Assembly: GCA_002424045.1 (NCBI GenBank)
Contig: DIPH01000034.1
Span: forward strand, 15,931-47,984
Source of the DNA: Firmicutes bacterium UBA5493
GTDB lineage: Bacteria > Bacillota > Limnochordia > Darwinibacteriales > Darwinibacteriaceae
Length of the DNA: 32,054 nucleotides
Reading direction: 5' to 3'
Position numbers and translations under genes: made by a program. Positions 30,172-32,054 of the stretch are shown here, piece after piece; position 1 is the first letter of the stretch; every line of letters begins with the position of its first letter. The notes under the pieces were generated by a model, which was not told where the DNA came from, did not search any database, and saw only the letters and a program-made list of their open reading frames with translations.

Positions 30172-31641
30172 TCACTTTATTTTGATCTTTTTCCACTTTC
30201 CTGAGTTGTAGCGCAAGAGCACCAGGCTACTCCGGAGCACCTGGTCGGTTACTAAGGCAATCCAGGCGCCGTCAAGACCCCAGTTAAACTGGTTGATCAG
30301 AAGTAACGCCAAGCCAGGACGGACTAAAAGCACCGTTATGAAGGTGATCACCATTGTGGCCCTAGTATCTCCTGCACCCCTGAGTGCACCCGCTAGGATA
30401 AATTGCGACGATTGGAAGGGCTGGACCAAGGCCACCAGTCTTAGAATCCGAGCCCCCTGATCAATGATGGCTGGATCATTGGTGTACAAACTCACGATTT
30501 GACGACCAAAGAAAAAGAAAATCCCCGCCAAAACCAGCGATATTGCCATTCCAACTCTTCTGGTGTGGTTGCTGTAGCTCTCGGCCATGTCCGGGCGCTT
30601 TTTCCCTAGGCTTTGCCCCACTAAGGAGGTGGCTGAAACGGCAAAGGCTTGTCCGGTCATAAAGGACATGGCTTGAATGTTCATAGCGATTTGATGTGTA
30701 GCGTAGACCACTGTGCCTAAGGACGCTACAGTTCTGGCATAGACAATCACACCCGTGCGCATCGCCAATTGCTCAAACATGGCTGGAATACCAATGCTAA
30801 TAATGTTGCGCATGTGGTTCCACCGGATCTTGAAGCCTTCCTTAAGGCGCAGATGCAGATAATGATCGCCCCTTAGGACCACCCGCAAGGCTATGGAAAA
30901 AGCAACCAATTGCCCGATAACGGTAGCCAAAGATGCCCCGGCCATTTCTAAGCGGGGGAAACCAAAGTGCCCATGGATGAGTAAGTAGTTTCCGATGACA
31001 TTCACGAAGTTCGCTATTAGGTTGTAAACCATGGCCACTCTAGTATGGCCCACCCCTCGCAGAGTTGCTGTGAAGGTGGACGTAAGGGCTAAGGGCACCA
31101 AGCCAATCATCTGGATCCGTAAATAGATGGTCCCGCCGGCTAGAGTCTCCGCATCCGCGGCTCCCATAAACCGCACCATCTGCTCAGAGAAAATGTAGCC
31201 CACAATGGAGGATATGAGAGACAGCACGAAGGTCATTAACAAGGCCTGTCTTAAGATCTCATTGGCCTTTTTCGGTTCTCCTGCACCTCGATAACGGGCT
31301 ACCATAGCCGTGGCACCTACGTTCATAGCTATAAACATCGTCATCAGTAGAAATTTTGGTTGTGTAGTTAATCCAACGGCCGTGATTGCCCAAGCGCCAA
31401 GTCCTCCCACCATCATGAGGTCCACCATGGATGTAAGTTGGGTTAACGTCAGCTCCAAGAGCGATGGCCAGGCAAGGCGGACAATATCCGAGTAAAGCAT
31501 GGGTGAGGTGATGCCCTCCGGCAACTCCCTGCTGACGCGCCCTTCGGACGCGCCGTCCTGACCGGTTTCTACTAAATCTAAAGCTAAATTGCGGTGCACG
31601 CTTTCACCCTTGGCTTGCACCCGTTGTTCTGCTTTTGACAT
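30172..31641 (-). CDS. MATE family multidrug/metabolite exporter
   Basis: A 489-residue multi-helix exporter (NorM/DinF-like) that expels cationic or other small molecules using an Na+ or H+ gradient. About 12 hydrophobic segments follow a cytoplasmic N-terminus of some 60 residues. Typical blocks are LAWPSLLELTLTQLTSMVDLMMVG at the first helix, RYRGAGEPKKANEILRQAL after the third, ATSLVGQSLGKKRPDMAE in the second half and LAGALRGAGDTRATM. I chose ATG at 31641, preceded by AAGGATATA; the longer reading from 31683 adds a poor N-terminus. The substrate cannot be inferred. First gene of the leftward run, divergent from the spore protein gene. Confidence 0.92.
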   Translation of the reverse strand: MSKAEQRVQAKGESVHRNLALDLVETGQDGASEGRVSRELPEGITSPMLYSDIVRLAWPSLLELTLTQLTSMVDLMMVGGLGAWAITAVGLTTQPKFLLMTMFIAMNVGATAMVARYRGAGEPKKANEILRQALLMTFVLSLISSIVGYIFSEQMVRFMGAADAETLAGGTIYLRIQMIGLVPLALTSTFTATLRGVGHTRVAMVYNLIANFVNVIGNYLLIHGHFGFPRLEMAGASLATVIGQLVAFSIALRVVLRGDHYLHLRLKEGFKIRWNHMRNIISIGIPAMFEQLAMRTGVIVYARTVASLGTVVYATHQIAMNIQAMSFMTGQAFAVSATSLVGQSLGKKRPDMAESYSNHTRRVGMAISLVLAGIFFFFGRQIVSLYTNDPAIIDQGARILRLVALVQPFQSSQFILAGALRGAGDTRATMVITFITVLLVRPGLALLLINQFNWGLDGAWIALVTDQVLRSSLVLLRYNSGKWKKIKIK

Positions 31642-31791
31642 TATATCCTTATCCTTTATACTACATAATACCGATTCGCGCACCGCCCCTATGGACCATG
31701 GACCAAGTACACGGAAGGTGGGGCCTAGCCCATGGCTATTACTACCCTTCAGATTACTTCCCCAAAAGAGCGGCCGTTCCTCCTGCGGTCT

Positions 31792-31821
31792 TGCATATTC
31801 ATCAAAGTTCGGGACAGACTA
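31792..31821 (+). promoter_or_regulatory. sigma-G-like forespore promoter of the spore protein gene
   Basis: TGCATA (31792-31797), a 17-base spacer and CAGACTA (31815-31821) match the sigma-G consensus (gHATR, 17-18 bases, CATWMTA) at all but one position. Transcription would start near 31828. A forespore-specific promoter is what known alpha/beta-type spore proteins have. The rest of the MATE-spore gene gap holds nothing recognisable. Confidence 0.6.
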
Positions 31822-31842
31822 ACCGTTGGGAGTGATGGCCAA

Positions 31843-32031
31843 ATGAAGCGTCGACGGGGTGTCATGTCTGAGCGACTCAAATATGAGCTCGCCGATGAAC
31901 TCGGTTTTTCGCACAAGGTGAAAGACGGGGATTGGGGTAACATCACCACCCGCGAGGCTGGTTCCTTAGTAAGGGCTGCCATCGAACGGGCTGAAAAGCT
32001 CATGAGTCAGCAGGGAACTGGGCCTGGTTAG
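31843..32031 (+). CDS. alpha/beta-type small acid-soluble spore protein, SspF-like
   Basis: A 62-residue DNA-binding protein that coats and protects spore DNA and is degraded at germination. The sequence RRRGVMSERLKYELADELGF followed by KDGDWGNITTREAGSLVRAAIERAE closely resembles B. subtilis SspF in order and length. The GPR protease site region (KYELADELGF) is present. ATG at 31843 follows GGGAGTG at a spacing of about ten bases; no in-frame start further up is plausible. Downstream only 23 bases remain in the window. It shows that the host forms endospores. Confidence 0.93.
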   Translation: MKRRRGVMSERLKYELADELGFSHKVKDGDWGNITTREAGSLVRAAIERAEKLMSQQGTGPG

Positions 32032-32054
32032 ACAAGTGGTGCCGCTGCAGATTT

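Overview
The window looks like chromosomal DNA of a spore-forming Bacillota bacterium of roughly 50% G+C. The evidence is an SspF-like alpha/beta-type small acid-soluble spore protein at the right edge with a sigma-G-like promoter, strong AGGAGG-type ribosome binding sites with frequent GTG/TTG starts, a NiaR/NiaX niacin pair, a meso-diaminopimelate dehydrogenase and a split-alpha NAD(P) transhydrogenase. I cannot fix the genus; a Clostridia- or Limnochordia-like lineage is a guess. There are no rRNAs, tRNAs, CRISPR arrays, insertion sequences or phage genes. Genes are tightly packed, many overlapping by 4-14 bp.

Layout. 1-2.0 kb: a truncated class I/II aminotransferase, a DUF1874 protein (ring-nuclease family) and uridine kinase, all leftward. 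2.0-4.8 kb: a DJ-1/PfpI protein, a divergent niacin module (niaR and niaX sharing one palindromic operator) and an Fe-S aldo/keto reductase. 4.9-12.1 kb: rmuC rightward, facing a leftward operon of galM, a metallo-beta-lactamase/beta-CASP protein fused to a degenerate serine-beta-lactamase-like domain, ung and a subtilisin-like lipoprotein. 12.2-15.4 kb: a UgpABE-type ABC importer without its own ATPase, closed by a clear terminator. 15.4-17.3 kb: a GmhB/HisB-type HAD phosphatase facing a shikimate pair, aroF-aroQ. 17.3-21.3 kb: pntA1-pntA2-pntB for the proton-translocating transhydrogenase. 21.5-31.6 kb: a long leftward gene run (MATE exporter, secreted protein of unknown function, HyuA, HDAC-family deacetylase, WbpM/CapD-like sugar-nucleotide dehydratase, NahK-like sugar kinase, membrane-anchored alpha/beta hydrolase, meso-DAP dehydrogenase). 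31.8-32.0 kb: the spore protein gene.

Most unusual points. PntB is 833 residues long because its NADP(H)-binding domain III is present three times in tandem, with copies 1 and 2 nearly identical. The beta-CASP protein carries a C-terminal penicillin-binding/beta-lactamase-like domain whose SxxK lysine is lost. A DUF1874 protein keeps the His/Arg/Glu pattern of AcrIII-1/Crn2 cyclic-tetra-adenylate ring nucleases but sits beside uridine kinase with no CRISPR locus in view. niaR seems to use an ATT or ATC start. An alpha/beta hydrolase has Asp at the nucleophile position.

How genes work together (inference). aroF-aroQ feed aromatic biosynthesis. PntAB links NADH and NADPH pools to the proton gradient, and meso-DAP dehydrogenase uses NADPH for lysine and cell-wall precursors. 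The dehydratase and the sugar kinase, translationally overlapping, suggest amino-sugar nucleotide metabolism for a surface glycan. HyuA and the deacetylase-family protein, joined by a GTGA overlap, suggest breakdown of an amide or cyclic-amide substrate. All assignments rest on reading motifs by eye; no database search was run.
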